DNA from: Qipengyuania atrilutea
GTDB lineage: Bacteria > Pseudomonadota > Alphaproteobacteria > Sphingomonadales > Sphingomonadaceae
Direction: 5' to 3'
DNA: 64,000 bases
Assembly: GCF_013370205.1 (NCBI RefSeq)
Contig: NZ_JABWGV010000001.1
Location: 434,001 to 498,000, forward strand
The notes under the pieces were generated by a model, which was not told the DNA's origin, made no database searches, and saw nothing but the letters and a program-made list of their open reading frames with translations. A program made the translations under genes and the position numbers. Below are positions 29,668-38,449 of the stretch, piece by piece. Within the stretch, counting starts at the first letter, position 1; each line of letters begins with the position of its first letter.

Positions 29668-29916
29668 TCCGGGAGCCGCATATGTCAGGGCCAGCCGCTC
29701 CGGAAGAGGCAGTTCCGAACTGTCGAGCAGGGGGCCGGATTGCTCGTTGATCGTCGTGCCCCCTCAAACGACCAGGCGCGGATCGGTCAACGCAGCCGGA
29801 CGGGCGCGATCGGTCACCAGTTTTGGAAAGGCAGAATTAACCATGTGAATTGAGCAATCCGTAAGCCCCCGAGCCTATCAAGGCAAACGTCCAGAATTCT
29901 ATGAAGAGGCTTTACG

Positions 29917-31224
29917 ATGCGGCGACTCGCAAATTGCTTGAAGGCGCTGAAGGTCGACAAGAGCGGCAATGCCATGCTGATCGTCGCTCTCGGTGTCCCG
30001 AGCCTCGTCGGCGGAGCAGGCTTCGCGATCGATACGGCGCAGTGGTACATGTGGAAGCGCGAGCTTCAGCATTCGGTCGACCAAGCGGCCTATGCCGGTG
30101 CCTGGGCGCTGGCGCATGACAGGAACTCGACGACTTATCTGACCCGCGCGCAGCAGGAGTATGCGGCGAACCTGAAGGTAACGACCGATTTTGCGTCCAG
30201 TGCGCGCGTCGTGAAAGCTAACTATGCAGGCGGCACGAACAATAGCGTGTTGGTCACGGCTTCGGCCAGCCAGAGCCTTCCCTTCTCCAGCTTCATCATG
30301 GGCCGGGCTACCTCGGTCAGCGTGTCGGCGCAGGCAAGTTTCGCGTCCGGCTTCGAATACACCGCCTGCCTCGTTTCGACGGCGACCACCGGTACGGGTA
30401 CGACCATCGGCGGCAACGCGACGGTCCGCGCACAATGCGGCCTTGCAGCCCTGTCCTGCGACCCGGACGTACCGGCAATCGAGATCGACGGTTCGGCAAA
30501 CGTCGAAACCAGCATCATCGCAGCGTGCGGCGGAATCGAAGCTAACAATTACGACGACGAAGAAGCCGAAGAACATGTCGCCGAGAACATCGGCGAAGGC
30601 GTGCTCGAAGACATCTACGCAGAGCTCGATCCGCCAACCGACGATCGGCCGCGCACGGCGAACTGCACCGGCAGCGGCCGATACAAGCAGATGACGCTTG
30701 AGCCGGGTACTTACAGCACGATCAGCATCCACTGCACGACGGTCCTCAAGAAAGGCATCTATGTCGTCGACGGCGGCACGCTCGATCTGACGGGGAACTA
30801 CGACGTTAACGGTCAAGGGGTCATGTTCGTTCTGCGTAACGGTGCGCAGCTCAAACTTGGCGGATCGGGCAACGGAAACAAGCTCAACCTGACGCCGCCG
30901 ACCGAAGCTGATCTGGTCGGTCTCGTTGGTCCGGAACAGGCGAAGAAACTGGAGGGTATCCTCGTTTTCGAAGAGCGCGATAACGAGCCTGCACAGCCTG
31001 GACATATTTTCAACGGCAATTCGCATTCGCTCGTCGAGGGGCTGATCTACCTGCCGTCGGGCGAGCTGACGATCAACGGCACGGCGAACGTAACATCGCA
31101 GTGCTTGCAGATCACGGCGAAGCGCCTGCGCATCAATGGTAACGCTACGATCGAAACGCTTTGTCCCACGGACCAAACCACTGTGGTCGGCAGCGGGGTT
31201 CCGAAAGTGAGGCTCGTAGCATGA
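29917..31224 (+). CDS. TadG-like pilus assembly protein with beta-repeat C-terminus
   Basis: A 435-residue protein whose N-terminus (about 15-70) is the TadE/TadG type IV-pilin-like segment: SGNAMLIVALGVPSLVGGAGFAIDTAQWYMWKRELQHSVDQAAYA (read in parts), a membrane helix followed by an amphipathic helix. The large extracytoplasmic part has Gly/Asn/Thr-rich short beta repeats (VDGGTLDLTGNYDVNGQG, TINGTANVTS, INGNATIE), suggesting a beta-solenoid fold. Paired cysteines are present. AAGAGG lies 8 bases before the ATG. It is the first of three coupled Tad-type genes, but no Tad secretion ATPase is in the window. Confidence 0.8.
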   Translation: MRRLANCLKALKVDKSGNAMLIVALGVPSLVGGAGFAIDTAQWYMWKRELQHSVDQAAYAGAWALAHDRNSTTYLTRAQQEYAANLKVTTDFASSARVVKANYAGGTNNSVLVTASASQSLPFSSFIMGRATSVSVSAQASFASGFEYTACLVSTATTGTGTTIGGNATVRAQCGLAALSCDPDVPAIEIDGSANVETSIIAACGGIEANNYDDEEAEEHVAENIGEGVLEDIYAELDPPTDDRPRTANCTGSGRYKQMTLEPGTYSTISIHCTTVLKKGIYVVDGGTLDLTGNYDVNGQGVMFVLRNGAQLKLGGSGNGNKLNLTPPTEADLVGLVGPEQAKKLEGILVFEERDNEPAQPGHIFNGNSHSLVEGLIYLPSGELTINGTANVTSQCLQITAKRLRINGNATIETLCPTDQTTVVGSGVPKVRLVA

Positions 31225-31754
31225 TCGGTCTCTCTATCGTCCCCGCGCTACTCCGGGATAAGACCGGGTCTTTCGCGATCGAAACGGCTTTTGCCGCACC
31301 GGTTCTCATCACCTTGGCACTCGGCACGTTCGAGATTGGCTCGATCGTCTCCCGCCAGCAGGAACTGCAATCGGCAGCACTAGAAGGCGAGACGATCGCG
31401 CTCGCCGTGAACCAGGGGGCCGAGATCGAGGTTTCCGAACTGGAAGCGATCATTCGTGATTCCGTCGGACTGACCGACGACCAGGTTACGATCGAGCGCT
31501 TCTATCGCTGTGATGCCGATGCAGGAACCGTGGCCGACCCTCTTCTGTGCAACACAGCCGATGAAGATGCAGAGATCGATCCGGCAATGAGCGCCGCTAC
31601 GGCAGACGGCGAAACCGGCGAGGCGGAGGCCGAACCCATCGTCAGTTCCTACATCCGCATCCGGCTGCAGGACACATATACGCCGGTATGGACCAATTTC
31701 GGGGTCGGCGAACCGCTCGAATTTAATGTCGATCGGTCGGTGATGCTGTCATGA
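31221..31754 (+). CDS. TadE-like pseudopilin
   Basis: A 177-residue protein. The N-terminal TadE signature GSFAIETAFAAPVLITLALGTFEIG (read in parts) includes the Glu expected at position 5 of the processed pilin. The extracytoplasmic part has two cysteines (RCDADA, LLCNTA) and a very acidic stretch (EDAEIDPAMSAATADGETGEAEAE). It overlaps the TadG-like gene at ATGA and the next gene by 4 bp, so the three are coupled. Confidence 0.83.
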   Translation: MIGLSIVPALLRDKTGSFAIETAFAAPVLITLALGTFEIGSIVSRQQELQSAALEGETIALAVNQGAEIEVSELEAIIRDSVGLTDDQVTIERFYRCDADAGTVADPLLCNTADEDAEIDPAMSAATADGETGEAEAEPIVSSYIRIRLQDTYTPVWTNFGVGEPLEFNVDRSVMLS

Positions 31755-32230
31755 GGCTACCGCAGAAGTCGAAGCGCTTGCTGCGCGACAGTAGCGGCGC
31801 GACCGCTATCGAGTTCGCGCTGCTTGCCCCGGCATTCCTGATGCTCTTCATCGGTGTGCTCCTTGTCGGTGTCTACATGCAGAACCATAACGCCGTCCGT
31901 TCCGTTGCGGCCGACACGGCGCGGCAGGTCGCAGTCGCATACCAGCGCGGAAACGACCTCAACGACAACGAGGTACGCGCGATCGCGCGCGGTATCGCCG
32001 TCAGCCCGCCCTACTTGCTGAAGAACAATCGCTTTCAGGTCGAAAGTACGCCGGAAGCGACCAGCCGCGTGACCGGTGCGAAAGAGATCCGCATCGATCT
32101 GTCCTATGCGATGAACGATTTCCTGCCCTTCGTGGACATGGATAGCTTCGCATTGCAGTATTCGCGGCCCATCTTCGTCGTGCCGCCGTCCGCACCAGCA
32201 ACCGAAGCGGAAGTGACTACCGGCGCCTGA
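31751..32230 (+). CDS. TadE-like pseudopilin, second copy
   Basis: A 159-residue protein with the signature SSGATAIEFALLAPAFLMLFIGVLLVG (read in parts), the classic TadE pattern with Glu after the processing point, then an extracytoplasmic domain of about 110 residues. It resembles its neighbour only in the pilin-like segment. Such minor pseudopilins are thought to prime assembly of Flp pili. The gene ends the three-gene unit before a hairpin. Confidence 0.87.
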   Translation: MRLPQKSKRLLRDSSGATAIEFALLAPAFLMLFIGVLLVGVYMQNHNAVRSVAADTARQVAVAYQRGNDLNDNEVRAIARGIAVSPPYLLKNNRFQVESTPEATSRVTGAKEIRIDLSYAMNDFLPFVDMDSFALQYSRPIFVVPPSAPATEAEVTTGA

Positions 32231-32238
32231 CCCTTGAA

Positions 32239-32260
32239 GGCGGCGCCGGACAGCGCCGTC
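32239..32260 (+). terminator. GC-rich hairpin between TadE-like gene and pdhB
   Basis: GGCGGCG (32239-32245) pairs with CGCCGTC (32254-32260), with one G-T wobble, around a short loop. It lies between convergent genes. No T-run follows, so termination is only probable. Confidence 0.4.
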
Positions 32261-32284
32261 CGTCAGAACGCGGTCTGCCGAACG

Positions 32285-33682
32285 CTAGTCTACGTAGCAG
32301 ACCTTCTTGACCGCCGCGATGATCCGCGGCGTATCTATGAGCGCCATCTTCTCGAGGTTTGCAGCATAGGGTAGCGGCACGTCCTCGTTCGTTACGCGCA
32401 GTACCGGCGCGTCGAGATGGTCGAACCCGTCCTCCATGCAGATCGCCTGGATTTCCGAAGCGATGGAGCAGGTCGGCCAGCCCTCTTCAGCGATGACCAG
32501 ACGGTTCGTCTTCGCAAGGCTTTCGAGGACCGTCTGCTTGTCCAGCGGGCGCAGCGTGCGCAGGTCGATGACTTCGGCCTCGATGCCGTCTTCCGCCAGC
32601 TTCTCCGCAGCGTCCAGAGCCAGTCCTACGCCAATCGAGTAGCTGACGATCGTCACGTCGCTGCCCTCGCGCATGATCCGGGCCTTGCCGATCGGAAGCG
32701 TGTAGTCGTCGAGCTTGGGAACGTCGAAGCTGCGTCCGTAGACGAGTTCGTTCTCGAGGAACACCACCGGGTCGTCGCACTGGATCGCGGCCTTCAAAAG
32801 CCCTTTGGCGTCAGCGGAATCGTACGGGCAAATGACGATCAGGCCCGGTACGCTCGCATACCACGGCCCGTAGTTCTGGCTGTGCTGCGCCGCGACGCGG
32901 CTCGCCGCGGCATTGGGGCCGCGGAACACGATCGGGCAGCGCATCTGGCCGCCGGACATGTAGTTCGTCTTCGCTGCCGAATTGATGATGTGATCGATCG
33001 CCTGCATGGCGAAGTTGAAGGTCATGAACTCGACGATCGGACGCAGGCCGCCCATGGCAGCGCCGGTTCCGATCCCAGCGAACCCGTATTCGGTAATCGG
33101 CGTGTCGATGACCCGCTTCGGCCCGAATTCGTCGAGCAGCCCCTGCGTGACCTTGTACGCACCTTGGTACTCGGCGACTTCCTCGCCCATCACGAACACG
33201 CGCTCGTCCTTGCGCATTTCCTCGGCCATCGCGTCGCGCAGGGCTTCGCGCACCGAAGTGCTGACCATTTCCGTACCTTCGGGAATTGCAGGATCGCTGA
33301 CCGGCTCGCGCGTAGCGGACGGCTTGGTGATCTCGGCTTCGCTCGGATCACGGCCGACGTCCTTGCCCTCGCCTTCAACGTCCTCAGCGGTATCGGCGTT
33401 TTTACTTGGCTCCGGCGCTTCGATGTCGGAAGCGTCCTCACCTTCGCCTGCCAGCATTGCGATGACGGTGCCGACGGCGACATTCTCGGTCCCTTCTTCG
33501 ACAAGCAGCTTACCGACCGTACCTTCGTCGATGGCTTCGAATTCCATCGTCGCCTTGTCGGTCTCGATTTCGGCGAGAATATCGCCGGGGGAAATCGTGT
33601 CGCCTTCCTTCACCAGCCACTTGGCAAGCGTTCCTTCCTCCATCGTGGGAGAAAGCGCGGGCATTTTAAGTTCGATAGCCAT
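32285..33682 (-). CDS. pdhB: Pyruvate dehydrogenase E1 beta subunit with N-terminal lipoyl domain
   Basis: This subunit of the pyruvate dehydrogenase complex makes acetyl-CoA from pyruvate. The 465-residue chain has a lipoyl domain (1-80, lipoylated Lys43 in ETDKATME), an acidic linker (about 85-140), and the E1 beta transketolase-type domain from about 145 ([39 protein letters not shown]-like FRGPNAAAS). ATG 33682 overlaps the stop of the upstream NTF2-like gene (TGATG). The lipoyl-E1 beta fusion is known in alphaproteobacteria. LipA in this window would supply the cofactor. The E2 gene is not here. Confidence 0.96.
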   Translation of the reverse strand: MAIELKMPALSPTMEEGTLAKWLVKEGDTISPGDILAEIETDKATMEFEAIDEGTVGKLLVEEGTENVAVGTVIAMLAGEGEDASDIEAPEPSKNADTAEDVEGEGKDVGRDPSEAEITKPSATREPVSDPAIPEGTEMVSTSVREALRDAMAEEMRKDERVFVMGEEVAEYQGAYKVTQGLLDEFGPKRVIDTPITEYGFAGIGTGAAMGGLRPIVEFMTFNFAMQAIDHIINSAAKTNYMSGGQMRCPIVFRGPNAAASRVAAQHSQNYGPWYASVPGLIVICPYDSADAKGLLKAAIQCDDPVVFLENELVYGRSFDVPKLDDYTLPIGKARIMREGSDVTIVSYSIGVGLALDAAEKLAEDGIEAEVIDLRTLRPLDKQTVLESLAKTNRLVIAEEGWPTCSIASEIQAICMEDGFDHLDAPVLRVTNEDVPLPYAANLEKMALIDTPRIIAAVKKVCYVD

Positions 33683-34032
33683 CAGTCGATTACCGTTTGT
33701 TGATGCTGGATAAGCTGCCAGTCGCCGCCGACAGCGTGATAGGTGCTCGTGCAATGAGCGGCGTACCGCGTGTCGTCCGCGTGCTCCGCTTCGGCGCGGT
33801 AGGCGATGACGATCGCATTCTTGTCGCTGCGGGACAGCGCCTGCTGCGACATCGCGACCGATTGCCAGCCTTCGCGGTCAGCCATCGCCTCGCTCGCTTC
33901 GCTCCCTGTTAGGATGCCGCCGCCCGGCATGACCAGCAGTGCTTCGCCGGCGACGAGCTCGGAATAGGCGCTACCGCCTTCGAGCCACAGCCGTTCTTCC
34001 GCAAGCCAGACGGCTTCGTCGGTAATGGCCAT
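33682..34032 (-). CDS. NTF2-like (DUF4440-type) protein inside the pdh operon
   Basis: A 116-residue protein between pdhA and pdhB, overlapping both through TGATG junctions, so it must be co-translated with them. It looks like a small NTF2/SnoaL-like cone fold: an N-terminal helix ([14 protein letters not shown]), the segment [12 protein letters not shown], and C-terminal strands ([36 protein letters not shown]). No catalytic signature is evident. The placement suggests a role linked to pyruvate dehydrogenase, but this is inference from context. Confidence 0.75.
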   Translation of the reverse strand: MAITDEAVWLAEERLWLEGGSAYSELVAGEALLVMPGGGILTGSEASEAMADREGWQSVAMSQQALSRSDKNAIVIAYRAEAEHADDTRYAAHCTSTYHAVGGDWQLIQHQQTVID

Positions 34033-35117
34033 CAGTACTGGCCTACGAGAACGTCGGTATAAAGCTCTTGCGCATCGGGTTCGGGCGAGTTTTCGGCGAA
34101 GTCCGCCGCTTCGCCGACGATCTTGCGGATGCGCTTGTCGATGTCCTTGAGTTCGTCCTCGCTCTTACCCTTGTCCATCAAGGTCTTTTTAAGGCCTTCG
34201 ATCGGATCCTTGGTGTCGCGGAAGTCCTGCACCTCCTCGCGCGTGCGGTACTTTGCAGGATCGGACATGGAATGGCCGCGGTAGCGGTACGTGTTGCATT
34301 CCATCAGGACCGGGCCGTTGCCGCTGCGAACGTGATCGAACGCGACTTCGGCTGCGCCGCGCACTTCGAGGACGTCCATGCCGTTCACGTCCATTCCCGG
34401 TATCCGGAAAGCTGCGCCGCGGCGGTAGAATTCGGTTTCCGCACTGGAGCGCTTGACCGCCGTGCCCATCGCGTACTGGTTGTTCTCGACCACGAACACG
34501 ATCGGCAGGTTCCAGAGCGCAGCCATGTTGAAGGTCTCGTAGACCTGTCCCTGGTTCGCCGCGCCGTCGCCGAAATAGGCGAGGCACAGGCCGCCATCGT
34601 CATTGTACTGGTGGGCAAGCGCCAGTCCGCCGCCGAGCGGCACCTGCGCACCGACGATCCCGTGACCGCCGTAAAACTTATGCTCGGTGCTGAACATGTG
34701 CATCGAGCCGCCCTTCCCCTTGGAAATACCGGCGGCGCGGCCGGTCAACTCGGCCATGATCACCTTGGGATCGATCCCGTAGGCGAGCATGTGCCCGTGA
34801 TCGCGGTAGCCGGTAATGACGCTGTCCCGGTCGTTGTCGAGCGCGCTCTGCAGGCCGATCGCAACGGCCTCCTGGCCGATGTAGAGGTGGCAGAAGCCGC
34901 CGATCAGGCCGAGGCCGTAAAGCTGGCCGGCCTTTTCCTCGAACCGGCGGATAAGCAACATCTGTTCGTAGAAGCGCATCATTTCATCGTCGCTGGCGTC
35001 GTAGCGCCGCTGTGCTTCGAACTTTTCCTGCAAGGCCTTCAGCGAGAAGCCGTCATCCGCGCCCGCATGGTCCGCATCGCCTGATTTGGGTGTCGAAGCT
35101 TTCGCCAACTTGTGCAT
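34032..35117 (-). CDS. pdhA: Pyruvate dehydrogenase E1 alpha subunit
   Basis: E1 alpha decarboxylates pyruvate on thiamine diphosphate together with PdhB. The 361-residue protein has the ThDP motif GDGAANQGQVYETFNMAALWNLP ending ...VVENN, the GGSMHMFS segment and phosphorylation-loop homologue YRGHSMSDPAKYR. ATG 35117 is the likely start, but its Shine-Dalgarno (GGAAGG) abuts the ATG. GTG nine codons upstream is an alternative. The operon order is pdhA, an NTF2-like gene, lipoyl-pdhB. Confidence 0.95.
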   Translation of the reverse strand: MHKLAKASTPKSGDADHAGADDGFSLKALQEKFEAQRRYDASDDEMMRFYEQMLLIRRFEEKAGQLYGLGLIGGFCHLYIGQEAVAIGLQSALDNDRDSVITGYRDHGHMLAYGIDPKVIMAELTGRAAGISKGKGGSMHMFSTEHKFYGGHGIVGAQVPLGGGLALAHQYNDDGGLCLAYFGDGAANQGQVYETFNMAALWNLPIVFVVENNQYAMGTAVKRSSAETEFYRRGAAFRIPGMDVNGMDVLEVRGAAEVAFDHVRSGNGPVLMECNTYRYRGHSMSDPAKYRTREEVQDFRDTKDPIEGLKKTLMDKGKSEDELKDIDKRIRKIVGEAADFAENSPEPDAQELYTDVLVGQY

Positions 35118-35230
35118 CCTTCCGTTCGGTAACGTATTCACGCATCGCTTTGCTGACGCTGCGGAAAGCTGCCTATAGGACGAAGCCGGCGAGGCGCGCA
35201 ACGCCTCTGCATACGAAATTAAAGTACAGC

Positions 35231-35563
35231 TTATTCGCCCTGCTGCGCGGGCTTGTCGAGGATGATGACTTTCTCGTCCGGATGCACGACGTCGAGGTTC
35301 TGGCGAATGAGTTCGCTCACCAGATCGGGGTCGGCATTGTCGGGCGAAAGCAGTTCGACGCGGTGCTTCAGATGCTCGCGCTTTTCCTGCAGGATCGCAA
35401 GCCGCGCGGCGCGATCGTCGCGCAGGCGCAGGTTCTCGCCCCATGCGAGAAGACCGGACGGCCCGATGACGGAGAGCCCGGCGAGTAGGCACACACCGGC
35501 GAGCGCAGCGGTGCGAAAGCGCCGCTCCGTGCTGATGATCCTCCTGATGTCCACTCCGTCCAT
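35231..35563 (-). CDS. ftsB: FtsB/DivIC-type septum formation initiator
   Basis: A 110-residue bitopic protein. A short basic cytoplasmic tail is followed by one membrane helix ([24 protein letters not shown]), then a coiled-coil segment ([29 protein letters not shown]). The order fits FtsB/DivIC, the divisome component that links FtsQ and FtsL. ATG 35563 lacks a good ribosome site; an upstream TTG/ATG pair near 35599 is the alternative. It lies 113 bp upstream of pdhA on the same strand. The ftsB-pdhA order is seen in many alphaproteobacteria. Confidence 0.82.
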   Translation of the reverse strand: MDGVDIRRIISTERRFRTAALAGVCLLAGLSVIGPSGLLAWGENLRLRDDRAARLAILQEKREHLKHRVELLSPDNADPDLVSELIRQNLDVVHPDEKVIILDKPAQQGE

Positions 35564-35680
35564 GAATGTGTTAGAACCACACTTAACCATCTCCATCAAG
35601 CGTTATCTGTGCCTAAGCTGATGAGATGCAGCAATTTTGCGCCGCACTGCGAGCGCAACTTGCAATTTGAACGGAATTTG

Positions 35681-35694
35681 GTTACAACTGTAAC
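35681..35694. promoter_or_regulatory. Palindromic operator-like site upstream of hpd
   Basis: GTTACA and TGTAAC form a perfect 6-bp inverted repeat with a 2-base centre, 23 bp before the hpd ATG. An AT-rich stretch (CATTAT) follows. The position and symmetry suit a regulator binding site; Lrp/AsnC-type control of hpd is known in other bacteria, but the regulator here is unknown. Confidence 0.4.
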
Positions 35695-35716
35695 TACATT
35701 ATCAGGAGAGACTGCC

Positions 35717-36841
35717 ATGCCCGATTTGTTCGAAAACCCCGCCGGCCTCGATGGCTTCGAGTTCGTGGAATTCTGCGCGCCGGAGAAAGGCGTGCTCGAA
35801 CCGGTGTTCGAGGCGATGGGCTTCACGCATGTCGCAACGCACCGCTCGAAGGACGTCCACCTGTGGCGGCAGGGCGGCATCAATCTCATCGCCAATTACG
35901 AACCACGCAGCGCCGCTTGGTATTTCGCGCGCGAGCACGGCCCTTCGGCCTGCGGCATGGCATTCCGGGTGAAGGACGCACAGAAAGCCTATGATCACCT
36001 GATCGAGAAAGGCGCGGAGCCGGTTCAGAACGAGCCCGGCCCGATGGAACTGCGTATTCCCGCGATACGCGGTATCGGCGGCGCGATCCTGTATCTTGTC
36101 GACCGCTACCAAGGCGAAAACGGGGATGACGACGCACTGACGATCTACGACATCGATTTCGAATATCTTCCCGGTGTCGAGCGCCATCCCCTCGGCGCAG
36201 GGTTCGAGAAGATCGATCACCTCACGCACAACGTCTACAACGGACGGATGAAGTACTGGGCGGACTATTACGAAAGCCTGTTCAATTTCCGCGAGATCCG
36301 CTTTTTCGACATCAAGGGCGAATATACCGGCCTCACCTCCAAAGCTCTGACCGCGCCCGACGGAAAGATCCGCATTCCGCTCAACGAGGAAGGTGAAGGC
36401 GGCAAAGGCCAGATCGAGGAATTCCTAAAGGAGTTCAACGGCGAAGGCATCCAGCACATCGCGCTCATCTGCGACGATCTCTTCGCCTGCTGGGACAGGC
36501 TCAAGAAGTTCGGCGTGCCGTTCATGACTGCACCGCCTCAAACCTATTACGAGATGCTGTCCGAGCGGCTTCCGGGCCACGGCGAGCAAGTGGAGCAACT
36601 GAAGTCGCGCGGCATCCTGCTCGACGGAACCACCGAAGGCGGACAGCCGCGCTTGTTGCTGCAGATCTTCGCAGAAGCGCAGGTCGGACCGGTGTTCTTC
36701 GAGTTTATCCAGCGCAAGGGCGACGAAGGCTTCGGCGAAGGAAACTTCAAGGCGCTGTTCGAGAGCATGGAACGCGACCAGATAAAGCGCGGCACCCTCA
36801 GTGTCGCGGAGCGCGAGACTGCGCCTGTCGATCCCGCTTGA
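35717..36841 (+). CDS. hpd: 4-hydroxyphenylpyruvate dioxygenase
   Basis: Hpd converts 4-hydroxyphenylpyruvate to homogentisate in tyrosine catabolism, with Fe(II) and O2. From ATG 35717 (AGGAG eight bases upstream) the protein has 374 residues. Iron ligands His168 (IDHLTHN), His247 (QHIALIC) and Glu329 (FFEFIQRKG) have the spacing 79 and 82 found in Pseudomonas HPPD (161, 240, 322). The C-terminal [20 protein letters not shown] (read in parts) is conserved. The frame extends upstream to 35609 but starts there without a ribosome site. It is a single-gene unit; no homogentisate dioxygenase gene is nearby. Confidence 0.97.
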   Translation: MPDLFENPAGLDGFEFVEFCAPEKGVLEPVFEAMGFTHVATHRSKDVHLWRQGGINLIANYEPRSAAWYFAREHGPSACGMAFRVKDAQKAYDHLIEKGAEPVQNEPGPMELRIPAIRGIGGAILYLVDRYQGENGDDDALTIYDIDFEYLPGVERHPLGAGFEKIDHLTHNVYNGRMKYWADYYESLFNFREIRFFDIKGEYTGLTSKALTAPDGKIRIPLNEEGEGGKGQIEEFLKEFNGEGIQHIALICDDLFACWDRLKKFGVPFMTAPPQTYYEMLSERLPGHGEQVEQLKSRGILLDGTTEGGQPRLLLQIFAEAQVGPVFFEFIQRKGDEGFGEGNFKALFESMERDQIKRGTLSVAERETAPVDPA

Positions 36842-36899
36842 GGAAGAGTTTTTCTAGCCACTGGCTCTTGCCGCGGAAACCCGTTAGCAACCGCACCCG

Positions 36900-36913
36900 T
36901 TTACCGCGGTAAA
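36900..36913. promoter_or_regulatory. 14-bp palindrome before mscS
   Basis: TTTACCGCGGTAAA is a perfect palindrome ending 14 bases before the mscS-like ATG. It may be an operator or a short hairpin in the leader. A related half, TTGCCGCGGAAA, lies about 30 bp upstream. Confidence 0.35.
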
Positions 36914-36927
36914 AGGCCAGCACGCGC

Positions 36928-37800
36928 ATGAATTACATCCAGACGATCCGGACGCAGCTCCAGGAAATGGCGACGGGCTTCGTTGCGGCTCTGCCGAGCC
37001 TCGCGATCGCCCTCGTCATCGTCTTCATTACCTGGATCGTGGCGCGCTTTGCCGCGCGCATCGCCGACGGTATGATCGGCAGGACGGATATCCGGCCGAG
37101 CCTGGAAAACCTGATCACGACGCTCGTCAAGCTCGGCATCTGGCTGATCGGGCTGATGATCGCGGCTATCGTGGTCATGCCGGGGCTGACGGCCGCCAGC
37201 CTGATTGCAGGCCTCGGAATCGGGGCCGTTGCGATCGGCTTCGCGTTCCAGGACATCTTCGAGAACTTCCTCGCCGGCGTCCTCATCATGGTGCGCGAGA
37301 AGATGCGGATCGGCGACGTCATCGAATGCGAAGGCATCAAGGGCAAGGTCGAGCATATCACGCTGCGCGAAACGCACATTCGTTCGCTGGCGGGCGAGGT
37401 CACGCTCGTCCCCAACTCGATGCTGTTCAAGAACCCGGTCCTCATCCTCACCGATGAGGACGAACGGCGGCACGAAGTCGTCGTCGGCGTGTCCTACGAT
37501 ACCGACCTCGACCATGCGGCAGACGTAATCGAGCGCGCGGTCCGATCGATCGACGGTCTCGATCTGACCAAGGGCGTCGACATCTTCGCACAGGAATTTA
37601 ATTCGAGCTCGGTCGATTTCCTCGTGCGCTGGTGGGCCGGTTCGACGCCGCGAGCAGGTTGGGAAACGAAGGACAAGGTCGTGCGAACGGTAAAGCGTGC
37701 GCTCGACGATGCTGGCATTGAGATCCCCTTCCCCTACGTCACTCACACCTTCAAGGAGCGCGTACCGATCGGCAAGCGTCCGGGCGAAGAAGCAAACTAG
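36928..37800 (+). CDS. mscS: Small-conductance mechanosensitive channel MscS
   Basis: MscS opens on membrane tension to release solutes during hypo-osmotic shock. The 290-residue protein has three hydrophobic helices in the first 110 residues (LAIALVIVFITWIVARFAAR, LGIWLIGLMIAAIVVMPGL and the Gly/Ala-rich TM3 AGLGIGAVAIGFAFQDIFENF). The beta domain with RIGDVIECEGIKGKVEHITLRET and PNSMLFKNPV follows, then the alpha-beta domain. The length matches the basic MscS type (about 286 in E. coli). No partner gene is seen. Confidence 0.94.
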   Translation: MNYIQTIRTQLQEMATGFVAALPSLAIALVIVFITWIVARFAARIADGMIGRTDIRPSLENLITTLVKLGIWLIGLMIAAIVVMPGLTAASLIAGLGIGAVAIGFAFQDIFENFLAGVLIMVREKMRIGDVIECEGIKGKVEHITLRETHIRSLAGEVTLVPNSMLFKNPVLILTDEDERRHEVVVGVSYDTDLDHAADVIERAVRSIDGLDLTKGVDIFAQEFNSSSVDFLVRWWAGSTPRAGWETKDKVVRTVKRALDDAGIEIPFPYVTHTFKERVPIGKRPGEEAN

Positions 37801-37822
37801 GAAAGAACGCGCGCCGGAAGCG

Positions 37823-37899
37823 TGGTGCGCCCGACAGGATTCGAACCTGTGGCCCCCAGATTAGGAATCTGGTGCTCTATCCGACTGAGCTACGGGCGC
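37823..37899 (-). tRNA. tRNA-Arg(CCT)
   Basis: A 77-nt tRNA on the minus strand with acceptor GCGCCCG/CGGGCGC, discriminator A and encoded CCA. The D-arm is TAGCTCAGTCGGATAGAGC and the T-arm GGTTCGAATCC. The anticodon stem CAGAT/ATCTG encloses TTCCTAA, giving anticodon CCT for AGG. It lies between mscS and a DUF1178 gene. Confidence 0.95.
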
Positions 37900-37938
37900 G
37901 CCGCGAATGCCAATAGTCGCGCATGAGCGCGCTGGCAA

Positions 37939-38439
37939 TCAGTTGACCTCGTCCGGCGGCACGAACGGCACGATGATCGGGGTAACCGTGATCCCTTCCT
38001 CAAGGAGGTCGCGGGCCTCTTTTGCGGTCGCCTTTCCGTGGACCGGCTTTTCCTCCGCCTCGCCGTAATGCATCCGGCGGGAGGTTTCCGCGAATTTGTC
38101 GCCCACCCATTCGCTCGATTTGAGCGCCGCCTGCTGCGCCTTGGCGAGCGCCTTTACCGCCTTTTCGAATTGCGGTTTCAGTTCGGCGGGAATGTCGGGC
38201 ATCGGCGCGCTTGTGGCGGGCAGTTTTTCTTCAGTTTCAGGCCGGGCTGGCAGTTTACGCTCGCTCCGGTTGCCCTTTGGCGAAACGGCGGGCGCGACCG
38301 GCGCTTTCCCGATTTGCTTGCTGCCGCAATTCGGGCATTCGACGAGCCCTCGCGCAAGCTGGTCGCCATAGTCGGTGGACGAGCGAAACCAGGCTTCGAA
38401 CCGGTGACCGGCTCCGCATTTCAAGTCGAAAACGATCAT
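37939..38439 (-). CDS. DUF1178 family protein
   Basis: From ATG 38439 the protein has 166 residues. It starts MIVFDLKCGAGHRFEAWFRSS and has CPNCGS, so Cys8 and the CPNC pair form a likely zinc ribbon. The rest is a linker, then a conserved helical tail (ALKSSEWVGDKFAETSRRMHYGE). These blocks are characteristic of DUF1178, a conserved alphaproteobacterial family of unknown function. It follows the nitrilase-family gene by 10 nt, and grxC before that, so it is the end of a three-gene operon. Confidence 0.88.
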   Translation of the reverse strand: MIVFDLKCGAGHRFEAWFRSSTDYGDQLARGLVECPNCGSKQIGKAPVAPAVSPKGNRSERKLPARPETEEKLPATSAPMPDIPAELKPQFEKAVKALAKAQQAALKSSEWVGDKFAETSRRMHYGEAEEKPVHGKATAKEARDLLEEGITVTPIIVPFVPPDEVN

Positions 38440-38449
38440 ATGCAGTTTG

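Noticed and set aside
36844-36869. Hairpin after hpd (AGCCA/TGGCT) as a terminator
   Set aside because: Short arms and no T-run in the right place. Too weak to call.
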